The position numbers and the translations under genes were made by a program. The notes under the pieces are model-generated. The model saw only the letters and a program-made list of their open reading frames with translations, had not been told where the DNA came from and did not search any database. Shown here piece by piece: positions 48,960 through 60,551 of a stretch of 64,000 bases of DNA (within the stretch, counting starts at the first letter, position 1; every line of letters begins with the position of its first letter). This DNA comes from Rheum nobile (lineage: Eukaryota; Streptophyta; Magnoliopsida; Caryophyllales; Polygonaceae): contig WOAB01000761.1 of the NCBI GenBank assembly GCA_027886185.1, forward strand, positions 1,054,001 to 1,118,000. Reading direction: 5' to 3'.

Positions 48960-51050
48960 TTACTCCTTTTTCTTTACTAGGTTGTAGGTGAAGGAATTTT
49001 AATAGAGTTACCATCTATTGAAATTGATTTAATAGGTATAATAATGTTAGTATGAAACATTATCTTATTTTTTAAAAACTAATTCTTAAAAAGAATGTTT
49101 AAGTCATAGTATTTTTTTTTTAGTATTAAGGTTTTCGTGGTTCGTATGAAGAAAAATATAATTTTAGGGATTGAAGTTACTTGGTTTGGATTTGGAGTTT
49201 TGGAGAGCTTTGAATTCTATTGATATTTTATGTTAAACTTACAGATTTGTGGAAAATTATCAAACGAGAAAATTACCAAGAAAATATGCCATTTTGAGGG
49301 ATGTTAGTCAGTTTGTAACCATGGAGTCATGGATATTTTCATAATTTTGAGAATCTTTCTGTGCGTGTTTGATTGCTCATTGGAGCAACTAAATGAAGTG
49401 GTGTTTCCATATTTATCAGAAGTGAGAATGCTGACATGAGTAACGAGAAATCCTGTGAAAAACACGATCGCTTGTCAGTGGAAGGCTTTCTGCGTTCAGT
49501 CAATCTACGCAAAGTGATCCCACCCCACAACAATTTAATATCCCTCTAGTTCAGTGACCGAGAGTAGAAACAAAAAGTTTAAGTTGTTTAATAGTTGACA
49601 TGCTGAATCATTTACATAAGGGACTGATTTAGATGAATCTTAACATGATGAGTATGAATTATTTAGTATACCTTCTAATTACTTGCATAACACAAGTAGA
49701 ACACTATACAGAAAATGATTCCAAATCCTACCTGAGAAGAAGAGGCATCCCTTTGTGGCATCCATGAAGAAAGATGATTCCAAACACTTCCAGCAGTCAC
49801 CCACTGAAAGTATGAGGGGAGCGTAAAAATCAGGTTCTTACATGGGAGAAAACAAAAATATGTCAAGATTTTACCTGGATATGGTATTTTGACCAGAATA
49901 TGTAGGAATGTAGCGTGATAGACTGCCCACACAGCATAAGATAAATTTTGGTCTAATTCCTTTATCACCGCTCAAGCATGAAGGCAGGGTTGTACATTAC
50001 ATATTGTGGACGATGATGGGAGTGTTAATCATGAGAATACCCTTACCCTGAATCTTCTTATTATATATTAAAGGTGCAACGTCATAATCACCCTCATTAA
50101 TTGCAGTGCGTAAAATCGGAAAATGAAAATGCAGGGCTACTCAGTTTAGTGGAAAGGTATGCTGCAAGTGTGAATAAAGATATGTTAATGTGATTACAAG
50201 TCTGATGATATTGCATATCATCAGACTTCTATTGTCAATTCATTTTACTTAGTCAAATAATTTTAGCCACTAGTCTATTTCTTTTACAAATACATTTATG
50301 AAATGAAGCCTACAAAATCTCATGCAACTTCAAAATATTGTACAGTGTGACAAAGTAATAAACAATAGCACCTTGAATTCAAGGAACCACAATCTACTAC
50401 ATCTCAATAGTATTGAAAAACGAACCAAATAAGAGATTAATTAGTGCACTGGTAACACTGAGTCTTGTTGGTGTAAGGCATGTAAAACTTCACGGTGTTG
50501 TTGCGCACCTGCAACGTGAAGACATAAGCCAAGCTTTCTTACACAACTTTGGGAATTAATACACACTAATAAGAGGCAATTTTGAGAGAAGCTGAGATAA
50601 ATGCATCATGTTTTTAGTAACTTTTTGAATGCTTTTCTCTTGGTGAGATCTCCATTGATCCTCAGTAAAAGGTAGCAATGCAATGTTATCTGCCCAAATC
50701 TTTATTGGACGTAGTATTGCTCTGTATTGATAAGCAAGCACATAATTCAAATAGAAATCATAACAGGCTAGATTCTCTCATTTGTCTACTACACTGAAGT
50801 GATTACATTTCAACCTATATATGTTTTTGTTATGTCATTGTTTTTTCACCAAAGACAACAAAACCAGAATTTTATTAAGTCCAGCAAAACGGAACATAAA
50901 ATCAATTGAATTAGCATTGCAAGAACACGTATATTAGACAGTAGTCAACACTCCGCAACTTCAAATATCTTACTCAACATATACAATGACACAAGTGAAT
51001 CTTCAATAACAACTTTGCATCAAAAAATGCCAGCTAAACCAACTGATCAA
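48960..51050 (-). other. Region without a recognised gene, a few exon-like pieces
   Basis: Two minus-strand stretches look like exons. One is 49727-49800 (VTAGSVWNHLSSWMPQRDAS, with AG before and GTAGG after). The other is 50441-50508 (VRNNTVKFYMPYTNKTQCYQ, then CTN and TAA, with CAG before). I recognise neither and could not connect them. They might be remains of the apyrase neighbourhood or of an unknown gene. The rest is AT-rich intergenic DNA. Confidence 0.3.
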
Positions 51051-51329
51051 CATATAGGATTTAACATGTGGACATATAGGTGATATTTTCTACCCTTGAC
51101 ACATATCCTTGACATAATGAATCCATCCATCAGACGATATCGGCGCTTCCGCAGCATCACTATTTGAGATGGCATATGCCATTTGAACGGCAGGGGTTAA
51201 TTGCACCTGCAGTGGTGCTGCAGACACCACTGCAAGGCCGTCTGATCAAACGGTGTCAAACATCGTTTGAGGATTTCTTTTTCTTTTTTAAATTTCGGTA
51301 GTTGTTTTTTTTTTTTTTTCCTGAATTTA

Positions 51330-51439
51330 AAACGGTGATTAGCACCGTTTTAATTTTTTTTTTCTTTTGTTAAAACGGGGACTATCGCCGTTTGATTTTT
51401 TTTAATTTTATTGGATTAAAACGGGGATTATCACCGTTT
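51330..51439. repeat. Left-end palindrome array
   Basis: Three 21-base units at 51330-51350, 51373-51393 and 51419-51439. The first is AAACGGTG, 5 bases, CACCGTTT with perfect arms. The other two keep AAACGG...CCGTTT with AAACGGGG left arms. T-rich spacers separate them. A looser unit (AAACGGTGTCAAACATCGTTT) lies near 51248. Confidence 0.85.
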
Positions 51440-51705
51440 GAATTTTATTTGACTGCAACTGCAAAATGCTCCTAGGGGAGATGCTCGTAGGGATGCAGAA
51501 TGGACAATCGGGTAAGGGGATGCAGGGTAAGGGGGATGCAGAATAGATTGGGTAAAAAAAAATAATTTTTAGCTTTCTATAAATGGATTCGGAGGAGAAG
51601 AGGGGGTATGGTAAATTTTTTGAAATTGTTAGTTGAGTTTCAAAGAAAGAATTAGGTGCTTAAGAAGAAGAAGAAATCAAAGGTGGATTAGGAGATATTA
51701 TCCTA

Positions 51706-54700
51706 ATGTCGTGGTCAAATGAAGATGTCGGAGAATCCATTCAAGAGGTATGTAAATTAAATTGGATTAATTATTATTTATTTAATGTCATATAAATTAA
51801 ACTTTTATAAATTGCATGATTAATTTATCAGATGTTTAATTTATCAAATCGTTCAAAACTCCACTCTTATTTAGGGTAAATTGCATGTGCATGATTAATC
51901 ATACACCAAAACTCCACTCTCATTAACTGTAAATTGCATATAAATTGATTTAATTATGTTAGTTTATTTAATTATTTAACTATGTTAATTTCACTCTCAT
52001 TTACTGTAATTAATCATATAGCAAAATTCCACTCTCATTTATTTAACTATGATAGTTGATTTAATTATGTTGCCATTGCTTAATTTATATGTTTACTTAA
52101 GACATATAATATCTTTAATTTATAGATTAAATAACAAGAGTAATAACTTGTAGATTTTAATTTACGTAAATATGATTGTTATTCCTAATGTGAATGAGGC
52201 ATGTTTGGTTGGAACGAACGATTGGTCTGTAATTGGATTTTAAAATGAATTTTACCATGGTAGGTTGTTTTATCATTTGAATTTAAAAAGGAATTTTACC
52301 ATGGTATTATTGTAATGTAAATATATTATGTTACTTTTTACTGTAATTATATATATTATGTAAATATATTATGTTATTATGTAATTACTATAATATCTTA
52401 ATTTATATGTTTGCTTAATTTATATGTTTTACTGTAATTTATATGTTTCCTTAAGGCATATAAACTCCACTCTCATTTACTGTAATTATATATTATGTTA
52501 CTTTTTTAATGTCATTGATTCAAGTGTATATATTTTAGATTCAAGTTAATATCACATATATAATTTGTAAAAGTTAAAGTCATAAACAATTGTATTTTTT
52601 AAATAATGTTTGTTTTGCATATAATTTCCATGATTTTATAGATTAGATTCAAGTGTATACATTATTTTAATGTAAATAGTTTGAAACTTGTTATAGTGTA
52701 TGTACATTTATTCAAATAAAAGTTAATATCACATATATAATTTGTAAAAGTTAAAGTCATAAACAATTGTATTTTTTAAATAATGTTTGTTTTGCATATA
52801 ATTTCCACTATTTTATTATACATGTTTATTTTATTTGTAAAATTAATATATATGTTATTGGAAAGTTAGAATTGGACAAAAAAAGCATGAATATTTAAAA
52901 TACTTTGAATTATAAATATTATATTTTATACATCATTGAAAATTTATGATTATACATGTTTATTATACTAAACCAATACATGTTAAAATATATGGAATTA
53001 ATGACAGGATTTTACCTCGTACTTCCAAACGAGCTACAAGTGGTCGGATCGTGAGTCCATGTTAGCCTGGGCACGCGAACAAGGAACTAGACTTAACATG
53101 GTGTTGACTATTCAGAAATCCTGGGAGCGAAAAGTCATACTGGCGTGCGAGAAGTCGGGAAGCTATCGGCCGTTCAAGGATGTATTGATACGAAAGACGC
53201 GTACAAAGAAGAGCAATTGTCCATTCGTGCTGAACGGGGTGATGCATAAGGATGGGTCATGGATGTTGTATGTGGAATGCGGTACACATGATCATGATCT
53301 TGCGACGAGCTTGGAGGGTCATGCCTATGTCGGACGCCTGACTGAGCATCAAAAAAGCATTGTCAAGACATTGACGCAAGCGTCCGCAAAGCCGAAGATG
53401 ATTATGACCTTCTTACGACAGACGTATAACAGGGTCTTTACGTCGAGGAAGCAAATCTACAACATTCGGCAATAGTTTCACGCTGAAGAGATGGATGGTA
53501 TGACTGTAACCCAGTACACCCTCTCATATTTATTTAGCTTTGGTTACTATATCAATCCCCGAAGGCTACATGGACATGACGATGTGGTTCAAGACTTGTT
53601 TTGGGCTCACCCTCATTCCATTCATCTGCTGAGCTTGTTCCTTTACGTCGTCATCATGGATTCGACATACAAGACAAACAGGTCAGTAGTTCCGACATTA
53701 CAAATTTTGAGAAATTTTACTCATTACTGTAGCATGGTTAGAGTCGTTTTAATACTTTCTTATAAACCGATTATAGGTACAATTTGCCCCTTGTTGAGAT
53801 CGTCGGCTTTACGTGCACGGGACATACCTTCAACATTGCCTATTTGTTCATGGCACGTGAGAATGTCGACCACTACGAATGGACACTCAGAGAGTTGGCA
53901 CACTTGTTCGCTCAAGTCGGCAAGAGGCCAACGACGATAGTCACGGATCGAGATTTGGCTGAGGTCAAAGTTGTAGGCCATGTATTCCCCGATGCCCAAC
54001 ATCTATTGTGTTGGATACATATATTGCACAATTGCAGGGCCTTTGTCCTCACCGTGATGCATAATGGCGGTCTAGCAGATGGATTCATGAAAGCGTGTCG
54101 GTTACTATTCAACTCGAAATCCGAGTATACATACTACGCGCGCCTCCGTGAGATGCAAGAGACCTACACTGGTTTTATGGGTTACCTTATGACTACGTGG
54201 CTTGGGCCTTATAGAGAACGTATCGTCAGAGCCTGGACTGATACCAAACTTCATTTGATCACAAGGACCACGAACAGGTAAAGTGATTTAAGTTTATTGT
54301 GTATAGGTTGTTAGTGTATCAATGTGTTTATTTATAAAATATTCTTCATGTGTCTGCAAAGTTGAGGGCGCGCACTCTGTGCTTAAATATTGGATTGAAA
54401 ACAGACCCGTATTAGGTTTCAACACACTAGCACAGAAGATCCATCAACTCACAGTAGACCAGGTTAGTGTAGTGAGAGGAAACATGGAAATGGATCGTAA
54501 TACGATCCCAACCGCAGTGTTGAGGCTACGAGCACCTTACGAGAATCTGTTTAGTCTGCTACTGAACAAAGTGTCAAAATTGTGTTTGGACACAATGTTG
54601 GGCACGGTAGATAGAATCTTGAACCCGAAATATAAATTTGATGTCTCTGTTTGCAATGACGGTTGGTGGAGGGTGGTTAGAGGGCTTCCATGCGGACATG

Positions 54701-55869
54701 ATTTGTTCGAAGCGATGGCAAACAGCACCCCTATCCAGCCTGACCAAATCCACCTATTCTGGAAACAAGTGAAATGGGAAGGTGTTACAGATGTAAAAAT
54801 GATCCAAGGGGTCAACATGGCATTCACGGAAGAGGAATCTAAGTTTTGTTCCGTAATTAGTGATTTTTTGGGAAGCAGGATGAGCTATGATGACCTGCAC
54901 CGGGTTAATTCGACATACGATGACGGGAAAATTCCAGGAAGGTCCTCACTTCAGGAGCCGCCCAGTAGCTCATTTATAACAAAGGGGAGGCGAAGAAATG
55001 ATTCAACAAAAAGGGATAAGACTTGGATGGAGCACGCAAAAGAAGCCACATTAACGAAGTCCAAGTCGATGGGCGACTCAACATTGAAGCGTCAGAGTAG
55101 TCGGGGAAAACGCGAACGTCATAAGGCACCACTCAGCGGGTCGGTGCTCGAGCCCGAAAAGAAAAAACAAGAGGAAGCTTTTGGGGTGAATTTTGGTATT
55201 CGAAATGTGGACTCATTCATGTTCGTATACATGACCAAAGCCTTAAACGTTGCGGGAGACGACCATTGTGGCTACCGTTCACTTGCTGAGTTACTTGGGT
55301 TGGGCCAGGGTGAATGGAAGTAGGTTCGAAGGACGATGTCGACAGAGCTGAAAAGAAACATTCATGTGTACAAAGCAATGGAGCATATACTTGTCACCAA
55401 ATTGCCTGATCTGTTGCACAACATAAACTACACTGGTGATAATTGCATGCAACATCAATGGATGGAGATGCCGATGTGTGGCTTGATTTTTGCTACAGCG
55501 TACCAAAAAGCGTTGGTGATGTTGTCATGGAGCGGTGCACATACAAGTCTACCGATGATTTCCCACCTTTCCAGCGACCGCCCTCCTACAGACGTTCTTA
55601 CAGTCGCCTTAGTCGGCGATTGTAACCATTTTGTACCGGCAAGAATGTTGTCACTCGTCTTTAATTTAACGTTTCCTACTTGTTTTCATTTTAATCAAAT
55701 TAATCATATGTTGTAGGTATGGTTGTATAAAGACGCCCCAATTCCTCCCATTGTTGGTCTGTGGAGGAACTACCACCATTCTAGTGTTGATAATTGGGAT
55801 CAAGCATTTCAGCAGCGGATAGCAGACTTCCAACGATATCGTATGGAGAATGGTCGTCCTATCGCATGA
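51706..55869 (+). pseudogene. MULE transposase fused to an OTU cysteine-protease domain
   Basis: Exons 51706-51747, 53008-53681, 53777-54277, 54360-55638 and 55717-55869 total 2649 bases, or 882 codons. A WRKY/GCM-type zinc cluster (CEK, CPF, CGTHDHD) lies at about 58-110. The RNase H-fold core has MDSTYKTN (about 230), VTDRDLA (about 293) and CWIH (about 317). A SWIM-like GLPCGHD is near 510. The C-terminal OTU domain has GDDHCGYRSLAELLG (catalytic Cys about 707) and VALVGDCNHFVP (catalytic His about 826). Transposase would bind and cut the element ends; OTU domains remove ubiquitin. Lesions: TAG at 53473-53475 and 55321-55323, both one transition from CAG, and no AG before 54360 where the frame requires an acceptor. 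The last intron uses a GC donor (55639). A cassette this complete with so few lesions suggests recent silencing. Confidence 0.88.
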
Positions 55870-56261
55870 GGATCATATTGTAACTTCGTTTGTTGTCATT
55901 TTCGTATAATTAGGATCATAATGTAATGAATATTGTAACTTCGTTTGTTGTCATTTTCGAAAAATGGTTATATATCCTACTCGATTATTAAAGTGTACTG
56001 ATTTATTATTCATTTAGTATATTATTAAAATCAATCTGTTTATTTTCCCCTAAACACGAACATGTAAAAGATATGAAGAAATAAATACGAAAAAAATGTA
56101 AAATATACAATTAATAATAATGTAAAAAATTATTATTAATAAAAACCGAAAAATGGAAGGTAAGAGATAATAAATTAAATGGGAAAAAAATGGAAGGAGG
56201 GAGGGAATAACCCCGAATAAACGCGGGGGAGACAATTAATTTTTGAAAGCCTAAATTTTCA

Positions 56262-56709
56262 AACCAAAATGGAAGGCGGGAGCCAAGGGGAAGGGAGCAA
56301 AACGGGGCCCAAAACCGTTTATTTTCGGAGGGCCAACTGGTTGCCATCGTGGCGGGAGGCGATTCGGGAGCTTCGGGGGCTCGGATTGCCAAGGTGGCAA
56401 ACGGGGGCCAGAACCGTTTTCTCCCTACCCCGATTTCATCAAACGTGTTCCAAAACCGTTTTCGGATTGCCAACGTGGCAAATCCGACGACTGGCTGACG
56501 CCTTTCCTTTGATATCCCGTATTTGATTTTAACGGCCCGATTTATCACCCCTCGGATTAACCTCTCATTTTTTCCTATAAATACCCAAACCCTTCCCCTC
56601 TCAAACTCACAATTCAACTCTCATTTTCTCCTCTCAAACGTGTTCCAAAACCGTTTTCGGATTGCCAACGTAGGATTTGCCACGTTTTCGGATTGCCAAC
56701 GTAGGATTT
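56262..56709 (+). promoter_or_regulatory. Upstream region of the PMD gene with AAAACCGTTTTCGGATTGCC repeats
   Basis: The block CGTGTTCCAAAACCGTTTTC followed by GGATTGCCAACGT occurs at 56439-56473 and 56637-56671, with a shorter copy (GTTTTCGGATTGCCAACGTA) at 56682. Further CCGTTT half sites lie near 56314 and 56413. They carry the same AAACGG/CCGTTT core as the palindromes at the element ends, so the transposase might also bind here. TATAAATAC at 56576-56584 is a plausible TATA box. Confidence 0.5.
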
Positions 56710-56810
56710 TTTACGCACTTATTTAGTCTCTCCTAATACAAGACGCCTCCAAAAGACGCCAATCAAGGGAAAGAACACTCATCATTATGGGTATATTTTA
56801 TTCTATACTT

Positions 56811-57410
56811 ATATTTAATTTGTATTAATTTCCGTTATCGTCATTTTAATAGTTGTCGTTTAATACTCGTCTTAAATTGATAGAGATTATATATTTAATT
56901 TGTATTAATTTCCGTTATCGTCATTTTAATAGTTGTCATTTAATACTCGTCTTAAATTGATAGAGATTATATATTTAATTTGTATTAATTTCCGTTATCG
57001 TCATTTTAATAGTTGTCGTTTAATACTCGTCTTAAATTGATAGAGATTATATATTTAATTTGTATTAATTTCCGTTATCGTCATTTTAATAGTTGTCGTT
57101 TAATACTCGTCTTAAATTGATAGAGATTATATATTTAATTTGTATTAATTTCCGTTATCGTCATTTTAATAGTTGTCGTTTAATACTCGTCTTAAATTGA
57201 TAGAGATTATATATTTAATTTGTATTAATTTCCGTTATCGTCATTTTAATAGTTGTCGTTTAATACTCGTCTTAAATTGATAGAGATTATATATTTAATT
57301 TCTATTAATTTCCGTTATCGTTATTTTAATAGTTGTCGTTTAATACTCGTCTTAAATTGATAGAGATTATATATTTAATTTGTATTAATTTCCGTTATCG
57401 TCATTTTAAT
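56811..57410 (+). repeat. 80-bp minisatellite, about 7.5 copies
   Basis: Units repeat at exactly 80 bases (TGTATTAATTTCCGTTATCG at 56821, 56901, 56981, 57061, 57141, 57221, 57381, and with one change at 57301). Copies are almost identical, differing at only three or four positions over 600 bases. The array lies between the putative PMD leader and its first long exon. Confidence 0.97.
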
Positions 57411-60080
57411 GTTATCGTCATTTCGTCATAAATTTGCTAGAAATTATTTTCAAGAGGCATTGGCTTCGGGGGTTCCCGACACGTTTCAGAATGCGGAGTC
57501 ACGCAATCGGCTCGTAATCGTAACGATTCGCGAAGGGCTCAAGAGAGGGAACATGAGGAGCAAGTGGACCTCCCTCATGGCCAAAGTGCATCCCCCCCAA
57601 CCCACCCAACTTTCATTGACCGCCCCTCGAGCCAGCACTAGTGTCGTTCCCTCAAGTAGTAGTACGAGGACGCCATCAACATCAAGGTTGCACCGCTCTG
57701 CTAGCACTAGACACGATCATTCGTCCGCTGGTGCATCCTCCTCTCGTGCAACCGCCTCCAATGCAACTGACAGTGTAACTGGAGGAGATATGGAGGATGA
57801 CGATACATACAGCGGCCCTCAGGAGGGTGACATTCCATATGGCGGGCCTCAGGAGGGTAACATTCCATACGGCGGGCCTCTGGAACGTCAGCTCCTATGG
57901 GATTACGACACACACATAGCTGGATTTGTGTATGCCGATAACGATAATGGAAAATATGTAAGTGTCAACTTCATCGCTTATCATATGCATTTTTTTAGTA
58001 CTTTTCTTAATATTTTATTTATGCACATGTTCGTTTTTAATTTTATTTAAACCTTTATGTTACAGAAAAATAAATGCTTAAGGGCGCTAACACGGTCAAA
58101 GACCCTGAACTTTTGGAAAGACCTAATCGCGAATGATAACCAAGCAAAGTGGTATAGGTTGGCAGCTCGCAGCGGCCTCCTTGGACTTTTGAATCTCAAG
58201 TACAAGGGGATGGATAGTGCACTCATTTCAGCTTTCGTGGAGCGATGGCACCCAGAAACAAATAGTTTTCACTTTTCATGGGGTGAAATTACCATTACAC
58301 TCCACGATGTCTTTCAGATCCTGAATATGCCAATCCAAGGCAGTGTTGTACATACACCATTCGAAGATGTCGAATTAATTATGGATATCAACTCGAGGAT
58401 GGGCATTCCAATACAAGCATTAAAAGCGGCAAAGACGAAATCTGGTTTTAATTGCAAATGGCTCAATGAATTTTTGACGATGACGGGGAAATCCGACAGT
58501 CTTATAGCCTCTGGGTTTTTGGCCGTTTTGCTTGGTAGCACGTTGTTTCCCGACAAGTCGGGCAACAAAATCAAGCTATCTTTATTTCAGCTGCTATGGG
58601 AACACAATGAGACAGGGCAATATGCATGGGGTGCTGCTACGCTTGCCTACTTGTATAGACAGCTTGGTATGGCAAGTCGTGCAGAAGCCGCTCAAATTTC
58701 TGGTTGCCTTTTGCTCCTTCATGTAAGGATCCAAAACTCTTTCTTTTATTGTCATCTCAAATAATTATTTCTCAAAGTTTACTTGCCTAAAGTTTGCTTA
58801 TTTTCGTGTAGGACTGGATTTGGAGCTACTTTCCTAAGTTTAGGGGCCACTTAAATCTGTCTCCAAACGACCCAAGAAATGAGGGCCCACGGGCGGCCCA
58901 CATCGATCCTCGATCGCCAAAAGAAGATTGTAGCATCAGGGTCAAGGAAATGAGGCTTTCACTGGACTTATTACGACCCGACGAGGTACTACAATTTCAT
59001 TATTCATTTTACATTAATTAATTTTCATTTAAATTTATGCAACACATGCTCAAACTCTTATGTGTATAGGTCGTATGGATGCCGTGGGACAATGTTCAAC
59101 CTCAACACTACCGCATATCGATGTACAGAGGAACTCTGAAGTGCATGAAATTCAGTGAACCTTACATGCCTGATCGAGTGACTCGTCAATTCGGTAAGGT
59201 TCAACCGATTCCCATTGACCCGATTCGCCCCAAGAGTAGAACCAGACACGTGATGCTATATAATTACGAGGCAGTGTTCTTTTCCACGGACGACCATTGG
59301 GATGAACTGCCCAACTACCAATCCCCGATTCTGAGGCTATCCAATTGTATCACAAGCACGCAAACGGTGGATGGCTACGTTTCATGGTTGCAACGTCTTT
59401 CCCATCCTTACATGTATGCGGATTCCAAGAGTGTGATGGAAAACGAACGTCCCATGCCCGCATACATAGAATCTGTTATCAAAATTAATCATATACAAGG
59501 GATAGTCAACGAGACCCTTCGCCAGTTGGATACAATGCCAGACTTGCAAATCGCAAAAACGACGCTTCAACGGATCCATGCGCTTGTGAATGTACAACTG
59601 GTTGAAGCTCCAATTGCAGAGGCTGCTGAACCAGAAGGGTATGTATCAGTTCGGGAAACACAATACGAGGAGCACGAGACACAATATGGGTCATCCACAG
59701 GTCCAAGTACAGGGCAAGGGTATCAAGTCCCACCGTCGGCTGGAGGTCCAAGCTTTGGGCAAGCATTCCAAGGCCCACCGTTCGCACCGGCAACAGGAGG
59801 TCCAAGCTATGGGCAAGCATTCCAAGGGCCACCGTTCGGAGTGCCGACAGGGTTCGGGGAGCAAGCATTCCAAGGCCCACCGTTCGCACAAGCTACAGGA
59901 CGTCCAAGCTATGGGCAAGGGCAACCGTTCGAAGTGCTGACAGGGTTCAGGGGGCAGTACGGGGAAACGAGTGGATTCATGAATTTACTTGGATCTGTCC
60001 AAGAGTACCGACAATACGGAGAAGGGTATCATCCACCGTACGGGACAGGTTATGGACAAGGGTATGAGAGAAGAAATTAG
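57409..60080 (+). CDS. Plant mobile domain (PMD) protein, transposon-borne
   Basis: Exons 57409-57957, 58066-58722, 58812-58985 and 59070-60080 total 2391 bases and 796 residues. All introns are phase 0 with GT/AG borders, and there are no internal stops. After a Ser/Pro-rich N-terminus with PYGGPQEGN-type repeats, the PMD covers about residues 185-490. It shows LAARSGLLGLLNLKYKGMDS, LISAFVERWHPETNSFHF, GEITITLHDVFQILNMPIQG, WGAATLAYLYRQLG and DWIWSYFPKFRGH, the landmark order of the MAIN/MAIL1 family. The C-terminus (about 690-796) is a Gly/Gln/Pro repeat of the GPSYGQAFQGPPF type. PMD proteins act in nuclear gene silencing and genome stability and are often carried by transposons. The start is uncertain: ATGG at 56787-56790 spliced to 57455 also gives an open frame (MEALASGVPD) and would put the minisatellite in an intron. 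Confidence 0.88.
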
Positions 60081-60345
60081 GAGAACAATTAAATAAATCT
60101 TTTGTAATACCTTAATCTAAATTTTATTGACTTTAGTTCATTAATATTTTATTTTGTATGATTTGAATTTATTTGATATAATATAAATTTGCTAATTTTT
60201 TTTAAAAAAAGTAAAATACATAAATTTTATTATATTTTTAAATAAATTACATAAACCCCATAAAAATAATATCCAAATATCCCATAAACCCCCATTAAAA
60301 TCCCCAAAATTCGCTATTTTATTGTTTTTTTAAAGAAAAATTCGT

Positions 60346-60551
60346 AAACGGTGGTTAACACCGTTTATATTTAAAAAACAAAATTTGCCAATGGTGCTTA
60401 ACACCGTTTATATTTAAAAAACCGGATAACTTTTTTTTTTTAAAACAAAAATTGGAGTTTACAAATTTTTTTTTTTTTTTGCCAAACGGTGGTTAACACC
60501 GTTTTAAAATTAAAAAAATTAAAAATTGGTCAAACGGTTTCTCTCACCGTT
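60346..60551. repeat. Right-end palindrome array
   Basis: Units at 60346-60366 and 60484-60504 are AAACGGTG, 5 bases, CACCGTTT with perfect arms. A unit with one damaged arm lies at 60389-60409, and a looser one at 60532-60551. They share the arm sequence with the left-end array. Confidence 0.85.

Noticed and set aside
54322..54360. Start of a separate gene at 54322
   Set aside because: The frame from 54361 continues the transposase in phase with exon 3, and the short peptide before it is intron sequence.
56811..57410. CRISPR-like array
   Set aside because: The 80-base units are contiguous tandem copies without unique spacers, in a plant genome.
59506..59940. Minus- and plus-strand frames of more than 110 codons overlapping the PMD C-terminus
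   Set aside because: They are shadow frames of the Gly/Gln/Pro repeat; the PMD frame has splice-consistent phase and known motifs.
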